Below are positions 29,550 through 37,423 of a DNA stretch of 64,000 nt, piece by piece. The position numbers and the translations under genes were made by a program. Source of the DNA: Cellulomonas telluris (GTDB taxonomy: Bacteria > Actinomycetota > Actinomycetes > Actinomycetales > Cellulomonadaceae); NCBI RefSeq assembly GCF_004886325.1, contig NZ_QXFN01000004.1, positions 677,368 through 741,367 of the forward strand. Reading direction: 5' to 3'. Position 1 is the stretch's first letter, and each line of letters begins with the position of its first letter. The notes under the pieces were generated by a model. The model was not told the DNA's origin. It was given only the letters and a program-made list of their open reading frames with translations, and searched no databases.

Positions 29550-30071
29550 TCAGTCCGGCAGGCCCAGACGCACCAGGCGCAGGCCGCCCGGCGCGGTGGC
29601 GTCCCACGGGCCGTCGAGCTCGAGGACCGACCACGAGGACGTCGGCACGCCCGTGCGCACGCGGGCGAGGACCTGCTCGTCGGACCCCGGACCCGCGAGC
29701 GTCACCGCCGCGTGCGACATCGTCGGCTCGTGCCCCACGACGAGCACCGTGCCGTCGTCCTCCGGCACCGCACGGACGAGCTCGGCGAGGTCCCCGGTCG
29801 TCGCGTCGTACAGCGCGTCGGTGACGGTCAGCACGGGGTCCGGGGCTCCGGCCGCGGCCAGCGCGGTGCGGGCCAGCTCCCAGGTCTGCCGCGTGCGCAG
29901 CGCCGAGGAGCACAGCACCCGTGACGGCACCAGGTCGGCCGCGGCGAGCGCCGCGCCCGCGGCCGACGCCTGACGGCGCCCGGGCAGCGCGAGCGGACGC
30001 TCGTGGTCGGGCAGCGAGCCGGCGGGCTCGGCCTTGGCGTGGCGCAGGAGCACGAGTCGGTGCGAGGTCAC
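29550..30071 (-). CDS. Histidine phosphatase family protein, SixA-like
   Basis: The 173-residue protein starts at GTG with VTSHRLVLLRHAKAEP, where RHAK is the phospho-His motif of the histidine phosphatase fold. The second active-site His is in VVGHEPTM near residue 103. The short form with LCSSALRTRQTWELA matches SixA, which removes phosphate from phospho-histidine proteins. The actual target is unknown here. It lies 109 bases downstream of fabI, beyond a hairpin. Confidence 0.85.
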   Translation of the reverse strand: MTSHRLVLLRHAKAEPAGSLPDHERPLALPGRRQASAAGAALAAADLVPSRVLCSSALRTRQTWELARTALAAAGAPDPVLTVTDALYDATTGDLAELVRAVPEDDGTVLVVGHEPTMSHAAVTLAGPGSDEQVLARVRTGVPTSSWSVLELDGPWDATAPGGLRLVRLGLPD

Positions 30072-30094
30072 CGGACCAGCGTCCCACCGACGGC

Positions 30095-30120
30095 CCCGCC
30101 CGCACCGGGGTGCGGGCGGG
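30095..30120 (-). terminator. Terminator after fabI
   Basis: A perfect ten-base stem (CCCGCCCGCA) with a six-base loop lies 60-85 bases after the fabI stop and before the sixA-like start. Confidence 0.55.
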
Positions 30121-30147
30121 CGTCGGCCGTGACGTGCGCGACGTCCG

Positions 30148-30192
30148 CCGTCACGGAGCCATCCGTCGCAGAGCCGTCCGTCACAGACCCAT
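30148..30192. repeat. Three tandem imperfect 15-base repeats across the fabI stop codon
   Basis: Units at 30148-30162, 30163-30177 and 30178-30192 share the pattern CCGTCNCNGANCC plus two bases, with two to four differences between units. The third unit contains the fabI stop codon and last residues. Confidence 0.7.
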
Positions 30193-30948
30193 GGCGTGGA
30201 CGCCGCCGTCGACGTGCACGATCTCGCCGGTCGTCGCGGGGAACCAGTCGGACAGCAGCGCCGCGACCGCACGGGCCGTCGGCTCCGGGTTCGTCACGTC
30301 CCACCCGAGCGGGGCGCGCTCGGGCCAGCCGCCCTCCATCGACTCGAAGCCGGGGATCGACTTGGCAGCCGTCGTGCGGATCGGGCCGGCGGACACGAGG
30401 TTCACGCGGATGCCCTGCGGACCCAGGTCACGCGCGAGGTAGCGGGCGGTCGACTCGAACGCGGCCTTGGCGACGCCCATCCAGTCGTAGACCGGCCACG
30501 CGTAGCGCGCGTCGAACGTGAGGCCGACGACGGAGCCGCCCGGCCCCATGAGCGGCAGGGCCGCCACGGCGAGCGACTTCAACGAGTACGCGCTGATCTG
30601 CACGGCGGTCGCGACGTCGTCCCACTCCCCCGCGAGGAAGTTGCCGCCCATGACGGACTGCGGCGCGAAGCCGATCGAGTGCACGACGCCGTCGAGGTGG
30701 TCGGCGTGCTCGCGCACGCGGTCGGCGAGCGCGGCGAGGTCCTCGGCCGAGGTCACGTCGAGCTCGACGACGGGCGCCGGCTGCGGGAGGCGGCGCGCGA
30801 TCGCCTGCGTCAGGCGGAGCTGGCGCCCGAACGACGAGAGGATCACCTGGGCGCCCTGCTCCTGCGCGAGCCGCGCGACGTGGAACGCGATGGATCCGTC
30901 CGTGAGGACGCCGGTGACCAGGAGCGTCTTGCCCTCGAGCAGTGCCAT
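30181..30948 (-). CDS. fabI: Enoyl-[acyl-carrier-protein] reductase (NADH)
   Basis: The 255-residue short-chain dehydrogenase reduces trans-2-enoyl-ACP in type II fatty acid synthesis. The N terminus is LLEGKTLLVTGVLTDGSIAF, the InhA/FabI form of the NADH-binding loop. The catalytic pair follows the Y-x6-K rule in YDWMGVAK near residue 157-164, and HSIGFAP is present near residue 93. It is close to mycobacterial InhA and stands downstream of fabG, as in the Rv1483-Rv1484 operon. GGAAGG precedes the ATG. The stop lies in a short tandem repeat. Confidence 0.95.
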   Translation of the reverse strand: MALLEGKTLLVTGVLTDGSIAFHVARLAQEQGAQVILSSFGRQLRLTQAIARRLPQPAPVVELDVTSAEDLAALADRVREHADHLDGVVHSIGFAPQSVMGGNFLAGEWDDVATAVQISAYSLKSLAVAALPLMGPGGSVVGLTFDARYAWPVYDWMGVAKAAFESTARYLARDLGPQGIRVNLVSAGPIRTTAAKSIPGFESMEGGWPERAPLGWDVTNPEPTARAVAALLSDWFPATTGEIVHVDGGVHAMGL

Positions 30949-31004
30949 GGGATGCCTTCCGTGGGTGGTGCGGGGAGAGAGTGCGGGGCGCGGGGCGGCG
31001 GGCG

Positions 31005-31766
31005 TCAGTGGCCCATGCCGAGGCCGCCGTCGACGGGGACGACCGCACCGGAGACGTAGGCCGCGGCGTCCGACGCGAGGAACTCGACCACGCGGGCGAC
31101 CTCCTCCGCGTGCCCGAACCGGCCGGCGGGGATCGACGCGAGGTACGCGTCCTGCCGGTCCTGCGGCAGCGCCTTCGTCATGTCGGTGTCGATGAAGCCG
31201 GGGGCGACGACGTTGGCCGTGATGTTGCGCCCGCCGAGCTCGCGCGTGATCGAGCGGGCCATGCCCACGAGCGCGGACTTCGACGCCGCGTAGTTCACCT
31301 GGCCGGGCGAGCCGTAGAGGCCGACGACCGACGAGATGAGCACGATGCGGCCGCGGCGCAGGCGGATCATGCCCTTGCTCGCGCGGCGGACCACGCGGAA
31401 CGACCCGGTGAGGTTGACGTCGAGGACGTCCTCGAACTCCTCGTCGGTCATGCGCAGCAGGAGCTGGTCGCGCGTGACGCCGGCGTTCGCGACGACGACC
31501 TCGACGGGGCCCTGCGCCTTCTCGACCTCGGTGAACGCGGCGTCGACCGCGGCGGTGTCGCGGACGTCGGCCCGGACCTCGAGGACACCCTCGGGGGCGC
31601 CGCCGGAGCGGACGATCGTCGCGACCGCGTCGCCCGACGCGAGGAACCGCTCGGCGATGGCGCGCCCGATGCCGCGGTTGGCGCCGGTCACCAGGACGCT
31701 GCGCGGCGCGCGGGCGGTCGCGTCGGGCGTGGTGGCGGTCGTGGGCTCGGGTGTCGTCGCAGGCAC
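31005..31766 (-). CDS. fabG: 3-oxoacyl-[acyl-carrier-protein] reductase
   Basis: The 253-residue reductase uses NADPH on beta-ketoacyl-ACP. Motifs are VLVTGANRGIGRAIAERF (cofactor loop, about residue 24-40), VVANAGVTRDQLLLRM (NAG), ISSVVGLYGSPGQVNYAASKSAL with Ser-Tyr-Lys catalysis, and VAPGFIDTDMT. A Thr/Pro-rich N-terminal extension of about 20 residues precedes the fold. It heads the fabG-fabI unit. GTG 31766 is supported by a TAGCGT element eight bases upstream and no ribosome site. Confidence 0.95.
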   Translation of the reverse strand: MPATTPEPTTATTPDATARAPRSVLVTGANRGIGRAIAERFLASGDAVATIVRSGGAPEGVLEVRADVRDTAAVDAAFTEVEKAQGPVEVVVANAGVTRDQLLLRMTDEEFEDVLDVNLTGSFRVVRRASKGMIRLRRGRIVLISSVVGLYGSPGQVNYAASKSALVGMARSITRELGGRNITANVVAPGFIDTDMTKALPQDRQDAYLASIPAGRFGHAEEVARVVEFLASDAAAYVSGAVVPVDGGLGMGH

Positions 31767-31774
31767 GGGTCACG

Positions 31775-31780
31775 ACGCTA
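31775..31780 (-). promoter_or_regulatory. -10 element for leaderless fabG mRNA
   Basis: TAGCGT ends eight bases before GTG 31766 on the minus strand with no Shine-Dalgarno between. Confidence 0.5.
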
Positions 31781-31836
31781 GCCGACGCCCCCGCGACGGC
31801 AGGGGGTGCGGGCGCGCACGAGTTGCGGGCCCGTCC

Positions 31837-31853
31837 TTGTGGGACGCCCACAA
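31837..31853. promoter_or_regulatory. Palindrome in the fabG/DUF3099 divergent promoter region
   Basis: TTGTGGG and CCCACAA are perfect inverted arms around ACG. The site ends 14 bases before the -10 of the DUF3099 gene and covers its -35 area, and lies upstream of the fabG -10, so it could regulate either. Confidence 0.4.
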
Positions 31854-31866
31854 CGACGCACGCGCC

Positions 31867-31872
31867 TACCAT
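31867..31872 (+). promoter_or_regulatory. -10 element for leaderless DUF3099 mRNA
   Basis: TACCAT ends five bases before GTG 31878 with no Shine-Dalgarno between. Confidence 0.45.
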
Positions 31873-31877
31873 GGGGT

Positions 31878-32216
31878 GTGAGCACCCGACGCCGGCGCGG
31901 CCTCCCGGACGAGGAGGTGCACCGCATCACCAGCGCCCCCGAGCCGCTGGCGGACGACCTCGCCCGCCGGCAGCGCCGCTACCTGTGGCAGATGGGGATC
32001 CGCGTGGTCTGCTTCCTCGCCGCGGGCCTGCTCTGGGCGCACGTGCCCGTGGTCGTGCCGATCGTGCTGATGTCGGCGGCCGTCGTGCTCCCCTACGTCG
32101 CGGTGCTGCTGGCGAACGCCGGCCGCGAGCGGCGCGTCGAGGGCGACGTGTACATGACGCCGCGTGAGCTGGGCGCCGCACCCCGCGGGGGCGGCGAGCT
32201 GGGAGGGACCGAGTGA
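31878..32216 (+). CDS. DUF3099 membrane protein
   Basis: The 112-residue protein has a basic start (VSTRRRRGLPDEEVHRITSA), two membrane helices (about residues 40-58 and 60-80, VVCFLAAGLLWAHVPVVVPIV region) and a short polar tail with VYMTPRELG. It matches DUF3099, an actinobacterial family of unknown function usually near fabG-fabI and SURF1. Its stop overlaps the next start as GTGA, so it is coupled with the small Cys/His protein and SURF1. Confidence 0.85.
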   Translation: MSTRRRRGLPDEEVHRITSAPEPLADDLARRQRRYLWQMGIRVVCFLAAGLLWAHVPVVVPIVLMSAAVVLPYVAVLLANAGRERRVEGDVYMTPRELGAAPRGGGELGGTE

Positions 32217-32440
32217 GCACGCCCGACGCCGTCGACGAGCTGGTGTGCAGCGCCCGCGGGTGCCGCGCCGACGCGACGTGGGGCGTGCTGTGGAACAACC
32301 CGCGCCTGCACACGCCTGAGCGGCGCAAGGTGTGGCTCGCGTGCGACGAGCACCGCACCCACCTCGGGGAGTACCTGCAGGTGCGCGGGTTCCTGCGCGA
32401 CGTCGTGCCCGTGGCCGACCTCGAGCGGGCGGTGCCGTGA
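32213..32440 (+). CDS. Small Cys/His-rich protein, possible metal site
   Basis: The 75-residue protein overlaps the genes on both sides by GTGA, which strongly supports translation. It carries CSARGC near residue 12-17, then WGVLWNNPRLHTPERRKVWLACDEHRTHL, giving a possible zinc or copper site from two Cys, one further Cys and two His. No membrane segment or signal peptide. Homologues beside SURF1 are common in actinobacteria as I recall, but I know no function. The place between DUF3099 and SURF1 hints at cytochrome oxidase assembly; this is inference. Confidence 0.8.
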   Translation: MSTPDAVDELVCSARGCRADATWGVLWNNPRLHTPERRKVWLACDEHRTHLGEYLQVRGFLRDVVPVADLERAVP

Positions 32441-33432
32441 GCGACGGGTCCGACCCGCTGCACGTGCCGGCGGTGGGCACGCGCGCGGACGTCCGTCGGC
32501 GCGCGCTCGGGCTGCTCGCGCTCGCCGTCGCCGTCGCCGTGGTGTGCACGTTCCTCGGACGCTGGCAGTGGCATCGGCACGTGGCCCGCGCCGCGGCGAT
32601 CGCCGTCGTCGAGGAGAACTACGCGGCCGCGCCGACGGATCTCGCGGACGTCGTGCCCGACCCGTCCGCCCCGCTGCCGGACGACGACGCGTGGCGCCGG
32701 GTCACCGTCACCGGCCGCTGGCTCGCGGATGCGACCGTGCTGCTGCGCAACCGGCCCGTCGACGGCACGCCCTCGTACCACGTGCTCGTGCCCCTGCTCG
32801 TGACGGACGCCGCACCGGGCGCCTTCGGGCCGCCGGTGGACGCCGGCCGCGTCCTCGTCGTGGACCGCGGCTGGGTGCCCACCGGCGAGGACGGGTCGTC
32901 CGGGGTCGACGTGCCGCCGCCGCCCGCCGGCGACGTGGAGGTCACCGTGCGGCTGCGCCCGGGCGAGTCGCCCAGCACGCGGGACGCCCCGGCCGGGCAG
33001 GTCCACACCATCACGCCCGCGCAGGTCGTGGCGGCGGGGGGCGAGGCCGTCCCGGCCGACGCCGAGCCGTACGCGGCGTACGGCGGCCTGGTGAGCGAGC
33101 TGCCGCCGGCCGGGACCGAGCTCGGGGCCCTGCCGGCACCGAGCACCGACCCCGGCTCGCACCTGTCGTACGCGTTCCAGTGGTGGGTCTTCGCCCTCGG
33201 CGGGCTCGTCGCGTTCTCGGTCGCCGCGCGGCGTGAGTGGCGCGACGCACCTCCCGCCGGTGACGGCGGTGCGGCCGGGCCCGACGGGCGTCCCGGTCCC
33301 CCGCCGCCGCCCGCCCCGCCACGTCCGCGACGGGCGCGCGGCCGCGACGAGCTCGACGAGGACGCCGAGATCGACGCGCAGCTGGGCGGCGGCGCCAGCC
33401 GGGGTCAGGCGAGCGCGATGAGGTCCAGGTAG
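32437..33432 (+). CDS. SURF1 family cytochrome oxidase assembly protein
   Basis: The 331-residue protein has the SURF1 plan: one N-terminal membrane helix (about residues 23-42) followed by FLGRWQWHRH, an extracytoplasmic domain with VTVTGRWLADATVLLRNRPVDGTPSYHVLVPL and VLVVDRGWVP, and one C-terminal helix (AFQWWVFALGGLVAFSVAARREW near residue 247). SURF1 helps insert heme A/copper into aa3 oxidase, fitting ctaA elsewhere in the window. A Pro/Arg-rich cytosolic tail of about 60 residues follows. Its last 28 bases overlap the convergent ABC-F gene. Confidence 0.92.
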   Translation: MSDGSDPLHVPAVGTRADVRRRALGLLALAVAVAVVCTFLGRWQWHRHVARAAAIAVVEENYAAAPTDLADVVPDPSAPLPDDDAWRRVTVTGRWLADATVLLRNRPVDGTPSYHVLVPLLVTDAAPGAFGPPVDAGRVLVVDRGWVPTGEDGSSGVDVPPPPAGDVEVTVRLRPGESPSTRDAPAGQVHTITPAQVVAAGGEAVPADAEPYAAYGGLVSELPPAGTELGALPAPSTDPGSHLSYAFQWWVFALGGLVAFSVAARREWRDAPPAGDGGAAGPDGRPGPPPPPAPPRPRRARGRDELDEDAEIDAQLGGGASRGQASAMRSR

Positions 33433-35003
33433 TCCGGGCCCCACAGGTCCTCGTCGCCGTCGGGCAGCAGCAGCACCCGCTCGGGCTCGAGCGCGGCGAC
33501 CGCGCCCTCGTCGTGGCTGACGAGCACGACCGCGCCCTTGTACCCGCGCAGCGCGGCGAGGATCTCCTCGCGGGAGGCCGGGTCGAGGTTGTTCGTCGGC
33601 TCGTCGAGCAGCAGCACGTTCGCGCTCGAGACGACCAGGGCCGCGAGCGCCAGCCGCGTCTTCTCTCCACCCGAGAGCACCCGCGCGGGCTTGTCCGCGT
33701 CGTCGCCCGAGAACAGGAACGAGCCGAGCACCGAGCGGACCTGGGTGTCCGTGAGGTCGGGCGCCGCCGTGCGCAGGTTCTCCACGACCGTGCGGCTCAG
33801 GTCGAGCGTCTCGTGCTCCTGCGCGTAGTAGCCCAGCTTGAGCCCGTGCCCCGGCTTGACCTCGCCGGTGTCCGGCTTCTCGAGCCCGGCGAGCATGCGC
33901 AGCAGCGTCGTCTTGCCGGCGCCGTTGAGGCCGAGGACGACGACCTTGCTCCCGCGGTCGATCGCGAGGCTGACGTCGGTGAAGACCTCCTGCGAGCCGT
34001 ACGACTTCGACAGCCCCTCGGCCGTGATCGGCGTCCGGCCGCTCGGCGCGGGGTCGGGGAACCGCAGCTTCGCGACCTTGTCGGAGACGCGCACCTCCTC
34101 CAGACCCGACAGCATGCGCTCGGCGCGGCGCGCCATGTTCTGCGCCGCCACGGCCTTGGTCGCCTTGGCGCGCATCTTGTCGGCCTGCGCGAGCAGGGCG
34201 GCGGCCTTCTTCTCGGCGTTGGCGCGCTCGCGGCGGCGGCGCTTCTCGTCCGTCTCGCGCTGCAGCAGGTACGCGTCCCAGCCGAGGTTGTACTGGTCGA
34301 GCTGCGAGCGGTTGGCGTCGAGGTGGAAGACCTTCGTCACCGTGGCGCGCAGCAGCTCCACGTCGTGGCTGATGACGAGGAAGCCGCCCGGGTAGTTCTT
34401 CAGGTAGTCGCGCAGCCACACGATCGAGTCGGCGTCGAGGTGGTTCGTCGGCTCGTCCAGCAGCAGGGTCTCCGCGCCGGAGAACAGGATGCGCGCGAGC
34501 TCGACGCGGCGGCGCTGACCGCCGGACAGGGTGCCGAGCTCCTGGCCGAGCACCCGGTCGTCGAGACCGAGGGCCGCCGTGATGCGGTGCGCCTCGGACT
34601 CGGCCGCGTACCCGCCGGCGGCGGTGAAACGCGCCTCGAGCTTCGTGTAGCGCTCCATCGCGCGCTCGCGCGTCGCGTCGTCCGTGGACGCCATCGCGCC
34701 CTCGGTCTCGCGCATGGCCGCGAGCACGGCGTCGAGGCCGCGCGCCGAGAGCACGCGGTCCAGGGACAGCTGGGTGAGGTCGCCCGAGGCGGGGTCCTGC
34801 GGCAGGTAGCCGACGTCGCCGCTGCGGGAGACCGTGCCGCCCGTGGGCTGGCTCTCCCCCGCGAGGGTCTTGGTCAGGGTGGTCTTGCCGGCGCCGTTGC
34901 GGCCGACGAGACCGATCCGGTCGCCCGAGGCGATGCGGAAGGTCGTGGGTTCGAGCAGGACGCGTGCGCCGACGCGCAGCTCGACGGCCGAGGCGGTGAT
35001 CAC
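33405..35003 (-). CDS. ABC-F family ATPase (Rv1473-like)
   Basis: The 532-residue protein has two ABC domains and no membrane segments. Walker A motifs are VGRNGAGKTTL and LGLNGAGKTTL, signatures LSGGQRRRVELA and LSGGEKTRLALA, each followed by LLLDEPTN. The linker is a charged helix pair (DEKRRRRERANAEKKAAALL). ABC-F proteins act on the ribosome, some giving macrolide-type resistance. By eye it is very close to M. tuberculosis Rv1473 across its length. GTG 35003 is chosen over an upstream frame start because GGAGG lies about ten bases before it. A TAGACT -10 candidate is at 35061-35066. Confidence 0.9.
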   Translation of the reverse strand: MITASAVELRVGARVLLEPTTFRIASGDRIGLVGRNGAGKTTLTKTLAGESQPTGGTVSRSGDVGYLPQDPASGDLTQLSLDRVLSARGLDAVLAAMRETEGAMASTDDATRERAMERYTKLEARFTAAGGYAAESEAHRITAALGLDDRVLGQELGTLSGGQRRRVELARILFSGAETLLLDEPTNHLDADSIVWLRDYLKNYPGGFLVISHDVELLRATVTKVFHLDANRSQLDQYNLGWDAYLLQRETDEKRRRRERANAEKKAAALLAQADKMRAKATKAVAAQNMARRAERMLSGLEEVRVSDKVAKLRFPDPAPSGRTPITAEGLSKSYGSQEVFTDVSLAIDRGSKVVVLGLNGAGKTTLLRMLAGLEKPDTGEVKPGHGLKLGYYAQEHETLDLSRTVVENLRTAAPDLTDTQVRSVLGSFLFSGDDADKPARVLSGGEKTRLALAALVVSSANVLLLDEPTNNLDPASREEILAALRGYKGAVVLVSHDEGAVAALEPERVLLLPDGDEDLWGPDYLDLIALA

Positions 35004-35060
35004 TGGTGGTTTCCTCCGAGGACGCCGGGAGGGATCTGGCGCCCGGCACAAACGCCCAGC

Positions 35061-35066
35061 AGTCTA
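35061..35066 (-). promoter_or_regulatory. Putative -10 element for the ABC-F gene
   Basis: TAGACT on the minus strand would give a leader of about 50 bases with the GGAGG site near its end. It adjoins the palindrome at 35069-35093. Confidence 0.4.
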
Positions 35067-35068
35067 CC

Positions 35069-35093
35069 GAGCCGCTAGCGTGACGAGCGGCTC
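35069..35093. promoter_or_regulatory. Operator candidate between ABC-F and bioY
   Basis: GAGCCGCT and AGCGGCTC are perfect eight-base inverted arms separated by nine bases. The site abuts the ABC-F -10 candidate and contains a plus-strand TAGCGT that could be the bioY -10. Confidence 0.45.
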
Positions 35094-35197
35094 AGGGGCT
35101 GCGGCCCGCGTCGGTCCGGTCCGCACCGGCGCGACGCGGTGCGGTCCGGGACACCGCCGTCCGGCCAGGACCCGACACTCCCTGCGGAAGGCGACCC

Positions 35198-35878
35198 ATG
35201 TCCAGCGCTTTCGACGACACGACGACCGACGAGGCCGCGCGTGCGCAGCCGACCGCCGACGCCCCGCGGGAGGCGGCCCTGCCGGCCCCGCGCGAGCGGC
35301 GCCGCCCCGGCACGGACGTCGCCCTCGTGGCGACGTTCGCCGCCTTCGTCGCGGCGTGCGCGCTCGTCCCGCCGATCCCGACCGGCTCGGGCGTGCCGAT
35401 CACCCTCCAGACGTTCGGCGTGGTCCTCGCCGGGCTGGTCCTCGGCCCGCTGCGCGGGTTCCTCGCGGTCGCGCTGTACCTGGTCGTGGGCCTGGCGGGC
35501 GTGCCCGTGTTCGCCGAGATGACCGGTGGGCTCGGCGTGCTCGGCAAGCCCTCGGTCGGCTACCTGCTGTCGTTCCCGCTGGCCGCGGCGGTCGCCGGTC
35601 TGCTCTCGCGCGTCGCGCTGCGCGCGCCGCTGCGGTGGCGCTGGGCGGCACTGGCCGCGGCGGGCCTCGGGGCGTCGTTCCTCACGGTGCACCCGGCGGG
35701 CATCGCCGGACTGGTGTGGCGGGCCGGCCTCGACCTGCCGGCCGCGTTCCTCGTCGACGTCGTCTACTGGCCGGGCGACGTCGTGAAGAACCTCCTCGCG
35801 GGCGCGGTCACGGTCGCCGTGCTGCGCGCCTACCCCGACCTGCGCCCCGACGCCCGGGCCCGAGCACCCCGTCCGTGA
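35198..35878 (+). CDS. bioY: Biotin transporter S component BioY
   Basis: The 226-residue membrane protein binds biotin for an energy-coupling factor importer. After about 40 polar residues it has five or six helices with the BioY segments GVPITLQTFGVVLAGLVLGP and GKPSVGYLLSFPLAA, and the loop VDVVYWPGDVVKNLLAG near the C terminus. ATG 35198 has GGAAGG about nine bases upstream. It is the first gene of bioY-bioM-bioN, with a GTGA overlap to the ATPase gene. Confidence 0.94.
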   Translation: MSSAFDDTTTDEAARAQPTADAPREAALPAPRERRRPGTDVALVATFAAFVAACALVPPIPTGSGVPITLQTFGVVLAGLVLGPLRGFLAVALYLVVGLAGVPVFAEMTGGLGVLGKPSVGYLLSFPLAAAVAGLLSRVALRAPLRWRWAALAAAGLGASFLTVHPAGIAGLVWRAGLDLPAAFLVDVVYWPGDVVKNLLAGAVTVAVLRAYPDLRPDARARAPRP

Positions 35879-36615
35879 TCACGTTCGAGGACGTCGAGGT
35901 CACCGCCTGGACGTCCGACCCCGCGGGCGGCGCCGACCGGGTCGTGCGGCTGCTCGGGCCCGTCTCGCTCGCGCTCGCCGAACGCCGCGTCGCCGTCGTC
36001 GGGGCCAACGGCTCCGGCAAGTCCACGCTCGCCCGGCTCGTCAACGGGCTGGTCCTGCCGTCGGCGGGGCGCGTCGTCGTCGACGGGCTCGACACGGCCG
36101 ACGACGGCGCCGCGGTACGCCGGCGCGTGGGCTTCGTGTTCACGGACCCGGACGCGCAGATCGTCATGCCGACGCCCGTCGAGGACGTCGCGCTGTCGCT
36201 GCGCCGGACCGTCCCGGACGCGTCCGAGCGCACGGCGCGCGCGCTCGACGTGCTCGCGCGCTTCGGCCTCGCCGACCGCGCGCACGTGCCCGTGCACGCG
36301 CTGTCCGGCGGGCAGCGGCAGCTGCTCGCGCTCGCCGCCGTCCTGGCAACCGAGCCGGCGGTGCTCGTCTGCGACGAGCCGACGACGCTGCTCGACCTGC
36401 GGTGGCGCACACGCGTGGACGACCTGCTCGCGTCGCTCGACCAGCAGGTCGTCGTCGTGACGCACGACCTCGAGGCGGCCGCGCGCGCGGACCGGGTGCT
36501 GGTGGTCGACGGCGGCGCCGTCGTCGCCGACGGACCACCGGGGCCGGCCCTCGCGCACTACCGGGCGCTGATGACCGGGGCGTCCGCCGCCCCGTCCGGC
36601 GAGCGGCGCCCGTGA
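35875..36615 (+). CDS. bioM: Energy-coupling factor ATPase BioM
   Basis: The 246-residue ABC ATPase drives biotin uptake with BioN and BioY. It has Walker A VVGANGSGKSTLARL near residue 42, LSGGQRQLLALAAVLA, Walker B VLVCDEPTTLLDLR and the switch His in VVVVTHDLEAAARADR. The Q-loop region reads GFVFTDPDAQIVMPTPVEDVA, typical of the Ecf A/CbiO branch. GTG 35875 overlaps the bioY stop, and its own stop overlaps the bioN start. Confidence 0.92.
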   Translation: MITFEDVEVTAWTSDPAGGADRVVRLLGPVSLALAERRVAVVGANGSGKSTLARLVNGLVLPSAGRVVVDGLDTADDGAAVRRRVGFVFTDPDAQIVMPTPVEDVALSLRRTVPDASERTARALDVLARFGLADRAHVPVHALSGGQRQLLALAAVLATEPAVLVCDEPTTLLDLRWRTRVDDLLASLDQQVVVVTHDLEAAARADRVLVVDGGAVVADGPPGPALAHYRALMTGASAAPSGERRP

Positions 36616-37349
36616 CGTCGCCCCGGGACCCTGCGGCACCGCCGCGCACGGGCACCGCGACGGACGGGAACGGGCCTGCGCGGGCCGGGCGACGGGTTGG
36701 ACGAGGGCGCGCACGGGCCGGCGGGCCGGTGCGCGCGCCGTGGGCGGGTCCGCTCGGGCTGCACCACCCGGGACGCAGCGTCCTGCACCGCGCCCCGGTC
36801 GCGGCGAAGCTCGTCGCGCTCGCCGCGCTGAGCCTCGCGGTCGTCCTCGTGCGCGGCCTGACGGCCGCCGTCGCGGGTCTCGCGCTCGTCGTCGGGGCCA
36901 CTGCGCTCGCGCGGGTCCCGTGGCACCGCACCACCAGGGGCCTGCTCCCGGTCGTGCTCACCGCCGTCGCGCTCGGCGCCTACCAGACGTGGGTGGGCGA
37001 CCCGGCGCGTGGTGCCGAGGCGGCGGTGGACCTGCTCACGCTCGTGCTCGCGGGCAGCCTCGTCACCGCCACGACCCGCGCCGACGACCTGCTGGCGGCG
37101 GTCACACGCGCGGCCCGTCCCCTGCGGCACGTCGGGTTGCCGCCCGAGACCGTGGGCCTCGCGGTCAGCCTCTTCCTGCGGACGGTCCCCGTGCTCGTCC
37201 GCACCGTCGCCGAGACGCGCGACGCGGCGCGGGCACGGGGCTTCGAGCGCGACCCCCGCGCGCTCGTCGTGCCCGCCGCCGTGCGCATGGTCGGCCACGC
37301 GCGCAGCACGGGCGACGCCCTGGCCGCACGGGGCCTCGGCGACGACTGA
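36612..37349 (+). CDS. bioN: Energy-coupling factor transmembrane protein BioN
   Basis: The 245-residue EcfT protein begins with about 60 polar, Arg/Gly-rich residues, longer than usual, then LHRAPVAAKLVALAALSLAVVL and four or five membrane helices. Two Ala-Arg-Gly coupling motifs that contact the ATPase are visible: AARARGFERDP near residue 210 and ALAARGLGDD at the C terminus. It completes the biotin-specific group I ECF importer. GTG 36612 overlaps the bioM stop. Confidence 0.9.
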   Translation: MTSPRDPAAPPRTGTATDGNGPARAGRRVGRGRARAGGPVRAPWAGPLGLHHPGRSVLHRAPVAAKLVALAALSLAVVLVRGLTAAVAGLALVVGATALARVPWHRTTRGLLPVVLTAVALGAYQTWVGDPARGAEAAVDLLTLVLAGSLVTATTRADDLLAAVTRAARPLRHVGLPPETVGLAVSLFLRTVPVLVRTVAETRDAARARGFERDPRALVVPAAVRMVGHARSTGDALAARGLGDD

Positions 37350-37411
37350 CCCGAGCCGGACGGGCGCCCAGGACCGGGAGCGCTCGCCGAGCGACCCGGG
37401 CGGCCCCGGTC

Positions 37412-37417
37412 TAGCGT
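37412..37417 (+). promoter_or_regulatory. -10 element for leaderless zinc peptidase mRNA
   Basis: TAGCGT ends six bases before GTG 37424 with no Shine-Dalgarno between. Confidence 0.5.
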
Positions 37418-37423
37418 GACCGC

